Origin: SURF-21 sp964462595
GTDB lineage: Bacteria > Actinomycetota > Geothermincolia > Geothermincolales > RBG-13-55-18
DNA: 64,000 nucleotides
NCBI GenBank assembly: GCA_964462595.1
Contig: CAYWXM010000034.1
Location: 1-64,000, forward strand
Reading direction: 5' to 3'
Below are positions 33,921 to 41,831 of this stretch, piece after piece. The notes below the pieces were generated by a model. That model saw only the letters and a list, made by a program, of their open reading frames with translations, searched no databases and was not told the DNA's origin. The position numbers were made by a program, and so were the translations under genes. Within the stretch, counting starts at the first letter, position 1. The number at the start of each line of letters is the position of its first letter.

Positions 33921-34229
33921 ATGACAGCGGGAGATGTCTCGCGGGATGATGTTCGAGAGATTCTGGCGGGCGTAAAACACCCTGCCATCGACAGGACCTT
34001 GCTGGAGCTGGGGATAATCAAATCGATGGCGGTCGAGGGCGGCAACGTACGCGTCCTCATGGCCTTTCCCTTCCCCAATATTCCCATCGGGGATTACCTC
34101 ATACACTCCGTTCGGGGGCCCCTGGGCGAACGCGGTATAGCGGTTGAGATCGAGACCACGGTGATGGATGAAGATGAGCTGCAGAAGTTCCTGGCCATGG
34201 AAAAAGAAGGTTGGACGGGCGGTATATAG
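33921..34229 (+). CDS. DUF59 / MIP18-type iron-sulfur assembly protein
   Basis: A 102-residue protein with the MIP18 (DUF59) fold: VREILAGVKHPAIDRTLLELG, then VRVLMAFPFPNIPIGDYLIHSV and the C-terminal EDELQKFLAMEKEGW. Related domains occur in SufT and at the N-terminus of Mrp/ApbC carriers and help load Fe-S clusters. It has a good ribosome binding site (AGGGGGGCC). Here it lies between the HpaB-like gene and a methyltransferase, so it may serve a local metalloprotein. Confidence 0.82.
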   Translation: MTAGDVSRDDVREILAGVKHPAIDRTLLELGIIKSMAVEGGNVRVLMAFPFPNIPIGDYLIHSVRGPLGERGIAVEIETTVMDEDELQKFLAMEKEGWTGGI

Positions 34230-34255
34230 CCTCATGACGGCATAAGCTGGCTGAG

Positions 34256-34933
34256 ATGTCACCCTATTACCCTGGATCAAAGGTAGAATTAAGCGGGTTT
34301 ATCGCCAGGCACTACGATAAGTTGCTGGATGTGGCGTCCCTGGGGTCCTATTCCCTCATGATAAGAGAGGCCGTGCGGTTAATGGGAATAAGGCCGACCG
34401 ACAGGATCCTGGACCTGGGGGCGGGTACGGGCAAAAACGCCTGCCTGATGGCAAGGTATCTTTCACGGCAAGGGGAGATCACAGGACTCGATATATCCGA
34501 CGAGATGATATGTCAGTTCGAGAAGAAATGTTCGCGATTCCCCAATATAAAGGCCATCAATTCCAGGATCGATCAGGAGCTGTCTTACGAAACATATTTC
34601 GATAAAGTCTTCATCTCCTTTGTGCTGCATGGATTCCCCCAGGAAGCCAGGAACCGGATCATCCGGAACGCCTGCAGGGCATTGAAGAACGGCGGTAGTT
34701 TTTTTATCCTCGACTACAACGAGTTCTCCATGGATAAGATGCCTTTTTATTCCAGGGTTCCCTTCAAGCTCCTGGAATGTCCGTACGCATTTGATTTCGT
34801 CGCAAAAGACTGGAAAGAGATTTTGTCCCTGCAGGGATTGGATAATTTCAGCGAACATCTGTTTTTCCGCGGTTATGTTCGATTGCTCCAGGGCGAAAAG
34901 CAACAGGGAGCGGGGGTGATTGCGCGATGCTGA
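34256..34933 (+). CDS. Class I SAM-dependent methyltransferase
   Basis: The 225-residue product has the SAM-binding motif I ILDLGAGTGKNACLMA, motif II GLDISDEMI and the later ALKNGGSFFILDYNEFS, as in UbiE/COQ5-like methyltransferases. Its substrate is unknown. It begins 26 bases after the DUF59 gene, and its end overlaps the next gene by seven bases, so it belongs to the same operon. Codon use is somewhat less GC-rich than that of the flanking genes. Confidence 0.85.
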   Translation: MSPYYPGSKVELSGFIARHYDKLLDVASLGSYSLMIREAVRLMGIRPTDRILDLGAGTGKNACLMARYLSRQGEITGLDISDEMICQFEKKCSRFPNIKAINSRIDQELSYETYFDKVFISFVLHGFPQEARNRIIRNACRALKNGGSFFILDYNEFSMDKMPFYSRVPFKLLECPYAFDFVAKDWKEILSLQGLDNFSEHLFFRGYVRLLQGEKQQGAGVIARC

Positions 34934-35622
34934 GAAGGCTGAAAAGGCTGGTGCTTGCCTTTCTGGCAGGCGTGGCAACCGGCATGTACGTCAAGTCGAG
35001 GCCAGGCGGGGGTTCGCGGCTCGATGCCGGAGCGCTGCAGGGGAAACTTATGCGCAGGTGGCTGACAAAGAGGTACGGGGCCGAGAGGGCGAATCGCATC
35101 CTCGCCGCCTACGATGTCCACTATCGGGAGCTTGCATCGGAGAGAAGGAAGGAAAAAGGGGTCATGGCCTTCCACCTGGATACGGCCAGGCGGGGGTTAG
35201 CCCTCTACCGGGCCGTAAGCGAGGAACTGGGCGGCGAGGTGGACGCGGTGAAGGTGGTGCACGAGTTGATGTGGGAGGTCTTTATGAAGGCTCCTTCCAG
35301 GGCGATGGGCTACCTGATGGCCAAGGCCCGGGACCCCTTCTCGGGGTTTGCCAGGGGGATGCGCTGGACCAACACCTATATCTTTCCCGAGCCCTTCTGG
35401 AAAAGGGAAAACCTGCAAGGGGAAGGCTGGATAGGCATGGACTACACCGGTTGCTTCTATTTCGATTATCTGAAGCAGCATGGCGCTCCCGAGCTGACCG
35501 GCGCCTTCTGCGAGATGGACGTGCGCCAGGCGGAGTGCTTCCCGCCCCAGATCGAGTTCAGGCGCACTAAGACCCTGGCCACCGGGTATGACCACTGCGA
35601 CTTCAGGTATTACCGCAGGTAG
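34927..35622 (+). CDS. L-2-amino-thiazoline-4-carboxylic acid hydrolase-like protein
   Basis: The 231-residue protein has a short N-terminal hydrophobic stretch (LVLAFLAGVATGMY). The rest resembles the ATC hydrolase family (PF14196), most clearly at the C-terminus: FCEMDVRQAECFPPQIEFRRT and the final DHCDFRYYRR. In Pseudomonas ATC hydrolase opens a thiazoline ring on the way to cysteine, but most members of this family are uncharacterised. The start overlaps the methyltransferase stop. It is the last gene of the HpaB-like operon. Confidence 0.72.
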   Translation: MLRRLKRLVLAFLAGVATGMYVKSRPGGGSRLDAGALQGKLMRRWLTKRYGAERANRILAAYDVHYRELASERRKEKGVMAFHLDTARRGLALYRAVSEELGGEVDAVKVVHELMWEVFMKAPSRAMGYLMAKARDPFSGFARGMRWTNTYIFPEPFWKRENLQGEGWIGMDYTGCFYFDYLKQHGAPELTGAFCEMDVRQAECFPPQIEFRRTKTLATGYDHCDFRYYRR

Positions 35623-35681
35623 AAAGCTTTCATCTGCGTCCCGGGGCAGGGTCTTCGCCACGCTTTGCAGCCTTACGCCCT

Positions 35682-35729
35682 CCCTGGCCGGCCAGGGTCT
35701 AGAGGGCTGAAAGCGGCGTCCCGCTTCAG
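35682..35729. terminator. Paired hairpins between convergent genes
   Basis: A perfect 16-base palindrome CCCTGGCCGGCCAGGG (35682-35697) is followed by a second stem, CTGAAAGCGG with CCGCTTCAG (35707-35729, one bulge). They separate the ATC-hydrolase-like gene (plus) from the first MetV-like gene (minus). No strong T-tract is seen, so termination strength is uncertain. Confidence 0.5.
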
Positions 35730-35744
35730 CCGGCACACGAAAGA

Positions 35745-36515
35745 TTACTTCAGCCAGTGCAGCACGTCAGCCCCGGGGTTGAACAGCTCTCCGGTCGTCC
35801 ACTTCGCCACCTTCATGAAGGGAGGCAGGGCCGTCTGCTTCCGAAGGGTCGGCATCCTCTTCAGGTCCCTTCTCCCGTGGATCTGCTTCAGCTCCTCCAG
35901 GTCTTTGATATCTCCCCCGCGGGCCTCGACCTCCTCCTTTATCAGGACCCAGACGCAGTCCCTCCCCGGGTCCTCGGTGCAGGCGACTTCACCGTCCCGA
36001 GGCGGGTTGTCGCAAAACCCATACCGGCACTCCAACGGGCACGCGGCCACGGGGCATATGCCGGCGGTATAGGACATGACGCAGTGCCCGTCCTCACATA
36101 TGGGGCAGACGGTATGGATGATCGGGCTGTCGTGGGCTCCCACCCTCGGCGTAAGGGGCAGGGACCCGAAGGAATCGCAGGCGGCTACCACGGGCAGATC
36201 CGGGTTGTAGAGTTTCGCCGACTTCACTCCCCCCGCGCACGATATGACCATGATCGCGTCGAGGTCCGGCCTGATGGGCTTGATATGCCTCTTCACGGTG
36301 TATTCCATGAAGGAGCCGACGCAGGCTCCGAAAACCAGGAACCCCACCGTCTCCTTTCCCCACTCCCGGCACATGTCCTGCATCAGCTTCAGGCCTTTTT
36401 TACCCCCCGTATCGCTCAGATTGGCGCATACGTTGCAGGAGATGATGGCGATCCTGCGGTATTTCCTCAGGGAGAACTCTATCTCCTTTGCCGGTTTGTA
36501 CTCGGTGTGAAACAT
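35745..36515 (-). CDS. MetV-like cysteine-rich protein (MTHFR C-terminal domain family), copy 1
   Basis: The 256-residue protein resembles MetV, the small Fe-S partner of methylenetetrahydrofolate reductase MetF in acetogens (PF12225). It has the N-terminal ISCNVCANLSDTGGKKG. The cysteine-rich core has CPICEDGHCVMSYTAGICPVAACP, then a further Cys pair and DPGRDCVWVLI. MetV proteins usually sit beside MetF, which is absent here. A C-terminal extension of about 60 residues follows the usual end of the family. It is the last of three tandem paralogues behind a heterodisulfide-reductase-like gene. Function is unknown; electron transfer to a C1 or corrinoid enzyme is a guess. Confidence 0.72.
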   Translation of the reverse strand: MFHTEYKPAKEIEFSLRKYRRIAIISCNVCANLSDTGGKKGLKLMQDMCREWGKETVGFLVFGACVGSFMEYTVKRHIKPIRPDLDAIMVISCAGGVKSAKLYNPDLPVVAACDSFGSLPLTPRVGAHDSPIIHTVCPICEDGHCVMSYTAGICPVAACPLECRYGFCDNPPRDGEVACTEDPGRDCVWVLIKEEVEARGGDIKDLEELKQIHGRRDLKRMPTLRKQTALPPFMKVAKWTTGELFNPGADVLHWLK

Positions 36516-36522
36516 GGCCCGC

Positions 36523-37293
36523 TCACCTTATCCAGTGCACGACGCCGGAAACGGGAGCCAGCACCCTGGCCCCTATGAAACCGACGGTCTTGTTCTTGAT
36601 CCCACCGGCGGTATCGCGCTCGACGGATGGGACCCTCTGAAGGTTGTCGTCCTCGTGCATGCGTTCCAGTTCCCTCAGGCCCTCGAGGTCGCCTCCCCGG
36701 TCCTCGATTATCCTCCACACGCAGGGACGCCCCTGATCCCGGTAACAGGACCCCGCCTCGCCCCTTTTCGGGGCGTATTCGCAGGGCCCGTACATCGACT
36801 TCGAGGGGCATTCCACGTAGGTGCATATGCCGGTGGTAAAGGAGAGGACGCAGTGCCCGCACGGCCTGCACAGCCCGAACGCCACCAGGTCATCCCCCCG
36901 GTCGTGGTAGTATGCGTCGAGAGGCAGCAGGGCCTCTACCCCGACGGGGTCGGCCGCAGCGACCACCCTCATGCCGGGGTTGAAATAAAAGGCGTTCTTT
37001 ATCCCGGCCATGCAGCTTATCTGGACCAGGGCATCGATGCTTTCCCTCCTGGGCTTGATATAGGTATTGACGGCGTGCTCCATCACCGCGGTGCTGCAGC
37101 AGCCCAGCGGCGATCTGGCCACGACCACCTCGTATCCCCACTCCTCGAGCTGCCCCTTTAAGAACCTCATCCCCCTCAAGCCGCCTATCTGGTTCATGTT
37201 CGCGCATCCGGCGCAGGAAAACAGCGCCAGCCTTTTCGCGTTTCCAAGGGAATGCCTTATCTCCTCCGGGGACTTGTACTCCGCAAGAACCAT
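36523..37293 (-). CDS. MetV-like cysteine-rich protein, copy 2
   Basis: Second of three tandem MetV-like genes, also 256 residues. It shows FSCAGCANMNQIGGLRG near the start, CRPCGHCVLSFTTGICTYVECP in the core, YGPCEY and GRPCVWRII. The extra C-terminal region again follows (AGGIKNKTVGF to VVHWIR), with the closing HWIR/HWLK shared with copy 1. Its stop is seven bases before copy 1. The three copies keep the cysteines but differ widely elsewhere, so they look like specialised subunits rather than a recent duplication. Confidence 0.72.
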   Translation of the reverse strand: MVLAEYKSPEEIRHSLGNAKRLALFSCAGCANMNQIGGLRGMRFLKGQLEEWGYEVVVARSPLGCCSTAVMEHAVNTYIKPRRESIDALVQISCMAGIKNAFYFNPGMRVVAAADPVGVEALLPLDAYYHDRGDDLVAFGLCRPCGHCVLSFTTGICTYVECPSKSMYGPCEYAPKRGEAGSCYRDQGRPCVWRIIEDRGGDLEGLRELERMHEDDNLQRVPSVERDTAGGIKNKTVGFIGARVLAPVSGVVHWIR

Positions 37294-37358
37294 AAGTCTC
37301 TCTCCCCTTTCCGTTCACATCCTCTTACCAGTATTTAGCATAATACCAAGCTGCAGTA

Positions 37359-38090
37359 TCAGTTCACGAAAGGGACCAGCTTCTCGAACCAGCCGGCCTT
37401 CGCCACCACCCATCCGGAGAACCTTTTCAGGGGCATAGGCGATACCATGATGGGCGGCGAGGACATCCTTTCATCCCCGTTGGCGGTGTGGATCAGGGCC
37501 AGCTCCTTCAGGGCGTCGAGATCTCCCCTCTTCTCTATCTCTTTCCAGACGCAGTCCCTGGAGGGGTCCACGGCGCAGGCGCTACCGGTCGCGGGGAACT
37601 TCGAGCAGGGCTCGTATTTCCTGCCCGCGGGACACTCGCTCAGGGGGCAGATGCCGCCGGTAAAGCTTATGACGCAGTGTCCGCAGTTCGTGCACTGGCT
37701 GCGGGCCACGGGGTCGTCCTGTTGCGATACGGGGACGCTACCCACCGAGTCGGCCGCCGCCACCACCCTGGTATCCGGGCAGCATAAACAGGCCGATTTC
37801 ACGCCCGCCGCGCAGCTGACCACCACCAGGGCGTCGCTCTCCGAGATGGGTTTCCTGTATATCCTCACCGCCTGTCTCATTATCTCCTGCGCACAGCAGG
37901 CGGTGATGCACTTCGAGAGCAGCACCTCCTTGCCCCAATCCCTGAGGATGCCCTCGATGAATCTCAACCCCTTGCTCCCGCCGGTCCCGCTCAAATTGGC
38001 GCATACCCCGCAGGTAAAGATGCTGACCTTCTGGGCATCCTTCAGCGAGAACCTCAGCTCCTCAGCCGACTTCCAACTCGACTTGTTCAT
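37359..38090 (-). CDS. MetV-like cysteine-rich protein, copy 3
   Basis: First of the three MetV-like genes in transcription order, 243 residues. It has FTCGVCANLSGTGGSKG, CTNCGHCVISFTGGICPLSECP, a following Cys pair and DPSRDCVWKEI. The central segment VVSCAAGVKSACL matches the same place in the other copies and in MetV. It lies 116 bases after the heterodisulfide-reductase-like gene. No MetF, folate or methyltransferase gene adjoins it. Confidence 0.72.
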   Translation of the reverse strand: MNKSSWKSAEELRFSLKDAQKVSIFTCGVCANLSGTGGSKGLRFIEGILRDWGKEVLLSKCITACCAQEIMRQAVRIYRKPISESDALVVVSCAAGVKSACLCCPDTRVVAAADSVGSVPVSQQDDPVARSQCTNCGHCVISFTGGICPLSECPAGRKYEPCSKFPATGSACAVDPSRDCVWKEIEKRGDLDALKELALIHTANGDERMSSPPIMVSPMPLKRFSGWVVAKAGWFEKLVPFVN

Positions 38091-38206
38091 CTCTCCCCCT
38101 GTCTCTGGTCTCCCCCATGCCGGCCCCCTGGCACAGGATCGGGGTGAGCCGACCCCGGGCTGCCTCGAAGGTTCGAACCTCTACCCTCCGCCGCCGGCAG
38201 CGGCCG

Positions 38207-39397
38207 TTACTCTATATGCGGCAGTGGTACGTCCGCCTTCTTCATCACCAGGGGAGACCTCACGGTGAAGTACTTCACCACCCGGGGGACGAGCTTGGTG
38301 ATGGGCACGCTGACATCGTCACCGAAGGCGTGCAGCAGTTCGTCCGGCATGTAATGCAGCTTTATCCCCTGCATCCAGGCGGTGGTGGCCATGGTCAGGT
38401 AGCAGCCGGGACAGTTGAGGGCAACCTCCCTGACCCCGGTGTCCTTTACCTCGCGGTACTTGCGGTTCTGCACCCGGATGAGGTCGGGAACGCTCCAGTC
38501 CCGGGCCACGGCGGCGAAACCGCATGACAGCCCCCTTTCCCGGTTGTGCTCCAGCTCCACCACCTCGGCCCCGGCTATGCGGTAGATCTCGCGCAGGTCG
38601 TCGCAGAAGGTGGAGTCCACCACGCTGGCGTAGCAGGACTCGTGGATGGCCACCTTCTCGTTTAGGGGGTGCTTTACCTCCAGCTCGCCCGCCCTTACCT
38701 TCTCCAGCATCCACTGGTAGAGGGAGATGAGCTCGAAGGGCAGTTTCTTGCCGTAGACCTGGGGCAGGACGTTGCTGAGGAAGTAGTAGCAGGACCCGCA
38801 GTAGCAGACCATCCTCTTGATGTCCAGCTCGGAGAAGCGCTTGAGGGTCCTCTCGATGATCTGCGCGTAGGCGTCCCACATGCCGGAGCGGTAGTGCAGC
38901 TCACCGCAGCAGACGTCCGTGGGGCCGTACTTGGGCAGGGACTTGAGCACCTCGGAGTTCTCGATGCTGTGGCAGAGGTTCTTGCCGATGCAACCCACGA
39001 AGAGGATGTCGTCGCAGGGGGGAGGGGTACGGTCCCAGTGCCTGAGTATCTCCCTCTCGCCAAAGCTGAGCGAGCCGTAGAGGTCCTGGTAGAAGGTGTG
39101 TGGGGGCATACCGTTGAGCATGTAGGGGACCATGGCGGGGACGCTTCCCCGGTGGTCGCTCTTCTCGGAGACGCGCTGCATGATGAGCTCGTAGGGCCTC
39201 AGTCCCTCGGGACAGAAGTTGTTGCAACGATAGCATAAGGTACATTCATCGAGCACGCGCTGGGTGGGCTCGCCGTCCAGCAGTCGCTGGAACTCGGCCT
39301 TGGCCTCCTCTTCCCCCATCTCCAGCACCGGGCATTTCATCAGGCATTCCCCGCATACCGTGCACTTGCTCCAGTCGCAGCAATCCATGTAAGACAT
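38207..39397 (-). CDS. Heterodisulfide reductase subunit D-like Fe-S protein
   Basis: The 396-residue protein has two N-terminal ferredoxin-type clusters (CTVCGECLMKCP and CTLCYRCNNFCP). Two CCG domains follow: FVGCIGKNLC with CCGE and CYCGSC, then HESCYAS with SCGF and NCPGC. This is the architecture of HdrD, GlpC and related electron-transfer or disulfide-reducing subunits. No haem or membrane partner is encoded nearby. An ATG at 39397 with GGGAGGAATA before it is the likely start. It leads the run of three MetV-like genes and is divergent from the MerR-TetR regulator. Confidence 0.85.
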   Translation of the reverse strand: MSYMDCCDWSKCTVCGECLMKCPVLEMGEEEAKAEFQRLLDGEPTQRVLDECTLCYRCNNFCPEGLRPYELIMQRVSEKSDHRGSVPAMVPYMLNGMPPHTFYQDLYGSLSFGEREILRHWDRTPPPCDDILFVGCIGKNLCHSIENSEVLKSLPKYGPTDVCCGELHYRSGMWDAYAQIIERTLKRFSELDIKRMVCYCGSCYYFLSNVLPQVYGKKLPFELISLYQWMLEKVRAGELEVKHPLNEKVAIHESCYASVVDSTFCDDLREIYRIAGAEVVELEHNRERGLSCGFAAVARDWSVPDLIRVQNRKYREVKDTGVREVALNCPGCYLTMATTAWMQGIKLHYMPDELLHAFGDDVSVPITKLVPRVVKYFTVRSPLVMKKADVPLPHIE

Positions 39398-39565
39398 TAT
39401 TCCTCCCTTATCCAACCAGCTATTGATTCACCTCGTCAGCCAGGCGTTGCTCCCCATTATGCATACTGCCACCCCGCGGTCACTGGACCTTGGCATGCCC
39501 GGCACGCATGACTCCCTGGTACCGGCCGATTCTAACCCAAAGCCGCGACAGACTGATAAAGAATT

Positions 39566-39583
39566 GGAATGATAATTCATTCC
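39566..39583. promoter_or_regulatory. Perfect inverted repeat in the divergent promoter region
   Basis: GGAATGA-TAAT-TCATTCC has 7-base perfect arms and lies in the AT-rich 459-base gap between the HdrD-like gene and the MerR-TetR regulator. It is a likely binding site for the regulator's TetR half or another dimeric protein. A shorter GAATATTC palindrome lies at 39758-39765, closer to the regulator. Promoter boxes could not be assigned with confidence. Confidence 0.55.
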
Positions 39584-39856
39584 TTTTATAAACAAGGATG
39601 TACACATTGTCAAATTTTATATATCCGGACGACTTGCCTGCATAGTCCGCTTCGGATAAAACCAGATATAATCCGTGAAATAGAATTAAATTCAAAGCGA
39701 GGTCAAAATCGTACATCCGATTTCACTACCATCTTCACGTTTTCAAAAGTATATATTGAATATTCTACTTTGACGTTATAACATCGGCCTGCAGGCTCGG
39801 GGGCACAAAGATCGCGTCCGTCCCCAGCCCCGATACCGAAAACGGGGGTTTTACGC

Positions 39857-40744
39857 ATGAAGATGAAGGAACTGTGTGTATCGATAGAGACGACTACCGG
39901 GAAACGCTGCACGCCGGCCATGGTCAAGAACTACGAAAGGCTGGGGCTGATCCCCACCCCCCCCCGGACGGAGGGGGGTATGAGGATATATTCGGATGAT
40001 CACGTGGATAGCATCTCCAGGATACTGGAGCTGAAATCCGGGTATCTGAGGCTGGATGCGATAAAGGAGGCACTGCAGAAGGGGGAGGCAAAGCCCGGGA
40101 GGGAGAAAGAAGCCCGGCCGTACAGTCCGGAAAAATACGGGAGGGCGGCACGCGAAGACCGCTACTCCCGGATAGTCGATGCCGCTTTGGAATCATTTGC
40201 CAGCAGGGGTTACCACAATACGAAGATCAGCGACATCGCCGAGATGACCGGGTGCGGGGTCGGGACCATCTACAAGTATTTCGCCGACAAGAAGGCGCTC
40301 CTGCTCGCGGTCTCGGACCGGGTGATGGATATCATGCTCCAGGACGTTGCCGAGGTGGAGGGCTTCGTCCTCAATCCCATTGAGAGGCTCAGGCATAAAG
40401 GCCAGATACTGTTGAAAACCCGCGGCCATATCAAGGACATAATCTACCTCCTGCAGGCGGAGACGGTCGGGGAAGACGTCGAGTTCTCGAGGAAGGCGGA
40501 AGAGCTTCTCGAGAAATACACCGAGGCATGTCAGAAAGATATAAGAGACGCCATATCCATGGGGTTGTTGAGGGAACTCGACGTGGAGGCCGCAACCTAC
40601 GGGCTCCTGGGCATGGTCCTGATGATGGGATACAGGTTCGGAAGGGATAGCAGGTACACGCCGGAGGAGATCATCGACATGGTCGCCGAAATCCTCCTCA
40701 GGGGCGTTCTGTCCGGGAACCGCCAGGGGGATGACGTTACCTGA
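39857..40744 (+). CDS. MerR-TetR fusion transcriptional regulator
   Basis: The 295-residue protein joins two DNA-binding families. Residues about 1-75 are a MerR-type winged helix (TPAMVKNYERLGLIPTPPRTEGGMRIY with the following YSDDHVDSISRI helix). After a charged linker, residues about 103-150 form a TetR helix-turn-helix (SRIVDAALESFASRGYHNT, VGTIYKYFADKKALLL), and a TetR-like helical domain runs to the end. One frame covers both, with no sign of a frameshift. It is divergent from the HdrD-like/MetV-like operon and probably controls it. A second ATG two codons downstream is an alternative start. Confidence 0.85.
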   Translation: MKMKELCVSIETTTGKRCTPAMVKNYERLGLIPTPPRTEGGMRIYSDDHVDSISRILELKSGYLRLDAIKEALQKGEAKPGREKEARPYSPEKYGRAAREDRYSRIVDAALESFASRGYHNTKISDIAEMTGCGVGTIYKYFADKKALLLAVSDRVMDIMLQDVAEVEGFVLNPIERLRHKGQILLKTRGHIKDIIYLLQAETVGEDVEFSRKAEELLEKYTEACQKDIRDAISMGLLRELDVEAATYGLLGMVLMMGYRFGRDSRYTPEEIIDMVAEILLRGVLSGNRQGDDVT

Positions 40745-40801
40745 GGTTTGAACAGCCGGGCTCGTGCCTTCGAGCTGAGGCCGCATGTAATGCCTCCTGG
40801 C

Positions 40802-41824
40802 TCAGCGCCCCTCGAGGGCGGCGGGGTTCATGACGTTCTCAGGCTCCCCGCGGTAGAAGGAGACCACGTTGCTCACCGCGATGGCGGTCATGCGGTCTTT
40901 CGCCTCCCGGGTGTTGAAGGCGATGTGGGGGGTGAGCACCACCTGGTCCAGGCGGACGAGGCGGCTGAGGTCGGGGTGGGGCTCGCCGGGGAAATTATCC
41001 AACCCCGCCCCCTTGATGCGGCCTTCCTCCAGCGCGTCGGCGAGCGCCTCCAGGTCCAGCACCTCCCCGCGGCTGGTGTTGATAAGAAAGGCGCCTGGGC
41101 GCATGAAAGACAGCTCCCTCGCCGCGATGAGGTTGCGCGTCTCGGGAGTATAGGCGACGTGAAGGCTGATTATATCGCAGCTCGAGAAGAGCTCGTCCAT
41201 ATCCATGAAGGTGGCCACATCCTCCACCTCGGGCCTCCTGGCCACGTCGTAGTAGAAAACCCGCATGCCGAAGGCGTGGCAAAGGCGCGCCATCTCCCTG
41301 CCCACCGCGCCCATGCCCACCAGGCCGATGCTGCGCCCCGATACCTGCACCCCCTCGCGGTACATGGAGGTCCAGCGTCCGTCCCGCAGGTCGCGGTCCC
41401 CCCAGGCGATGTTGCGGGCCACCGCCAGCGTCAGCCCCAGGGCGTGCTCGGCCACGGAACGGTTGCCGTAATCGGGGGTGTTGGTGACCGCGATGCCCAG
41501 ACGCGTGGCCGCCTCTATGTCCACGAAATTCGCCGCTCCCACCCCTATATAGGAGACGACCTCCAGCTCGCGGCAGCGCTCCAGGACTCCGGCGTCCATG
41601 TTGGACCAGTCGAGGAATACGGCATGCGCTTTTTCGATGCGCTCCAGCAGCAGGTGGCTCTCATCCAGCCGGTTCTTGTAATAGCGGTAGGAGCCGAAAT
41701 CGAGCAGGGGTTCCATCACCCGTTCGTAATCCTCGGTCCCCTCGATGAACTCGAGGCCGTCCAGAAAGACGAACATGCGTCCCGCGCCGCCTTTCCTCGC
41801 CTCTCTTTCACTGATAAGGGGCAT
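40802..41824 (-). CDS. D-isomer-specific 2-hydroxyacid dehydrogenase
   Basis: NAD(H)-dependent dehydrogenase of the phosphoglycerate dehydrogenase/glyoxylate reductase superfamily. The 340-residue protein has the Rossmann loop IGLVGMGAVGREMA, the substrate-binding NTSRGEVLD with the catalytic Arg, and TPHIAFNT with the catalytic His. It lacks the regulatory C-terminal domains of long SerA. The true substrate is unclear. It starts eight bases after hisC, so the two probably share a transcript. An internal ATG at 41776 is an alternative start. A fragment of a close relative's 3' end is present at 31929-31982. Confidence 0.88.
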   Translation of the reverse strand: MPLISEREARKGGAGRMFVFLDGLEFIEGTEDYERVMEPLLDFGSYRYYKNRLDESHLLLERIEKAHAVFLDWSNMDAGVLERCRELEVVSYIGVGAANFVDIEAATRLGIAVTNTPDYGNRSVAEHALGLTLAVARNIAWGDRDLRDGRWTSMYREGVQVSGRSIGLVGMGAVGREMARLCHAFGMRVFYYDVARRPEVEDVATFMDMDELFSSCDIISLHVAYTPETRNLIAARELSFMRPGAFLINTSRGEVLDLEALADALEEGRIKGAGLDNFPGEPHPDLSRLVRLDQVVLTPHIAFNTREAKDRMTAIAVSNVVSFYRGEPENVMNPAALEGR

Positions 41825-41831
41825 GGGAAAT

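Noticed and set aside
32206..33921. 571-codon minus-strand open frame opposite the HpaB-like gene
   Set aside because: The product has the Val/His-rich composition of an antisense frame and no recognisable motif, whereas the plus-strand product matches a known family.
39770..39798. TTGACG as a -35 box for the MerR-TetR gene
   Set aside because: No acceptable -10 element lies 16-18 bases downstream.
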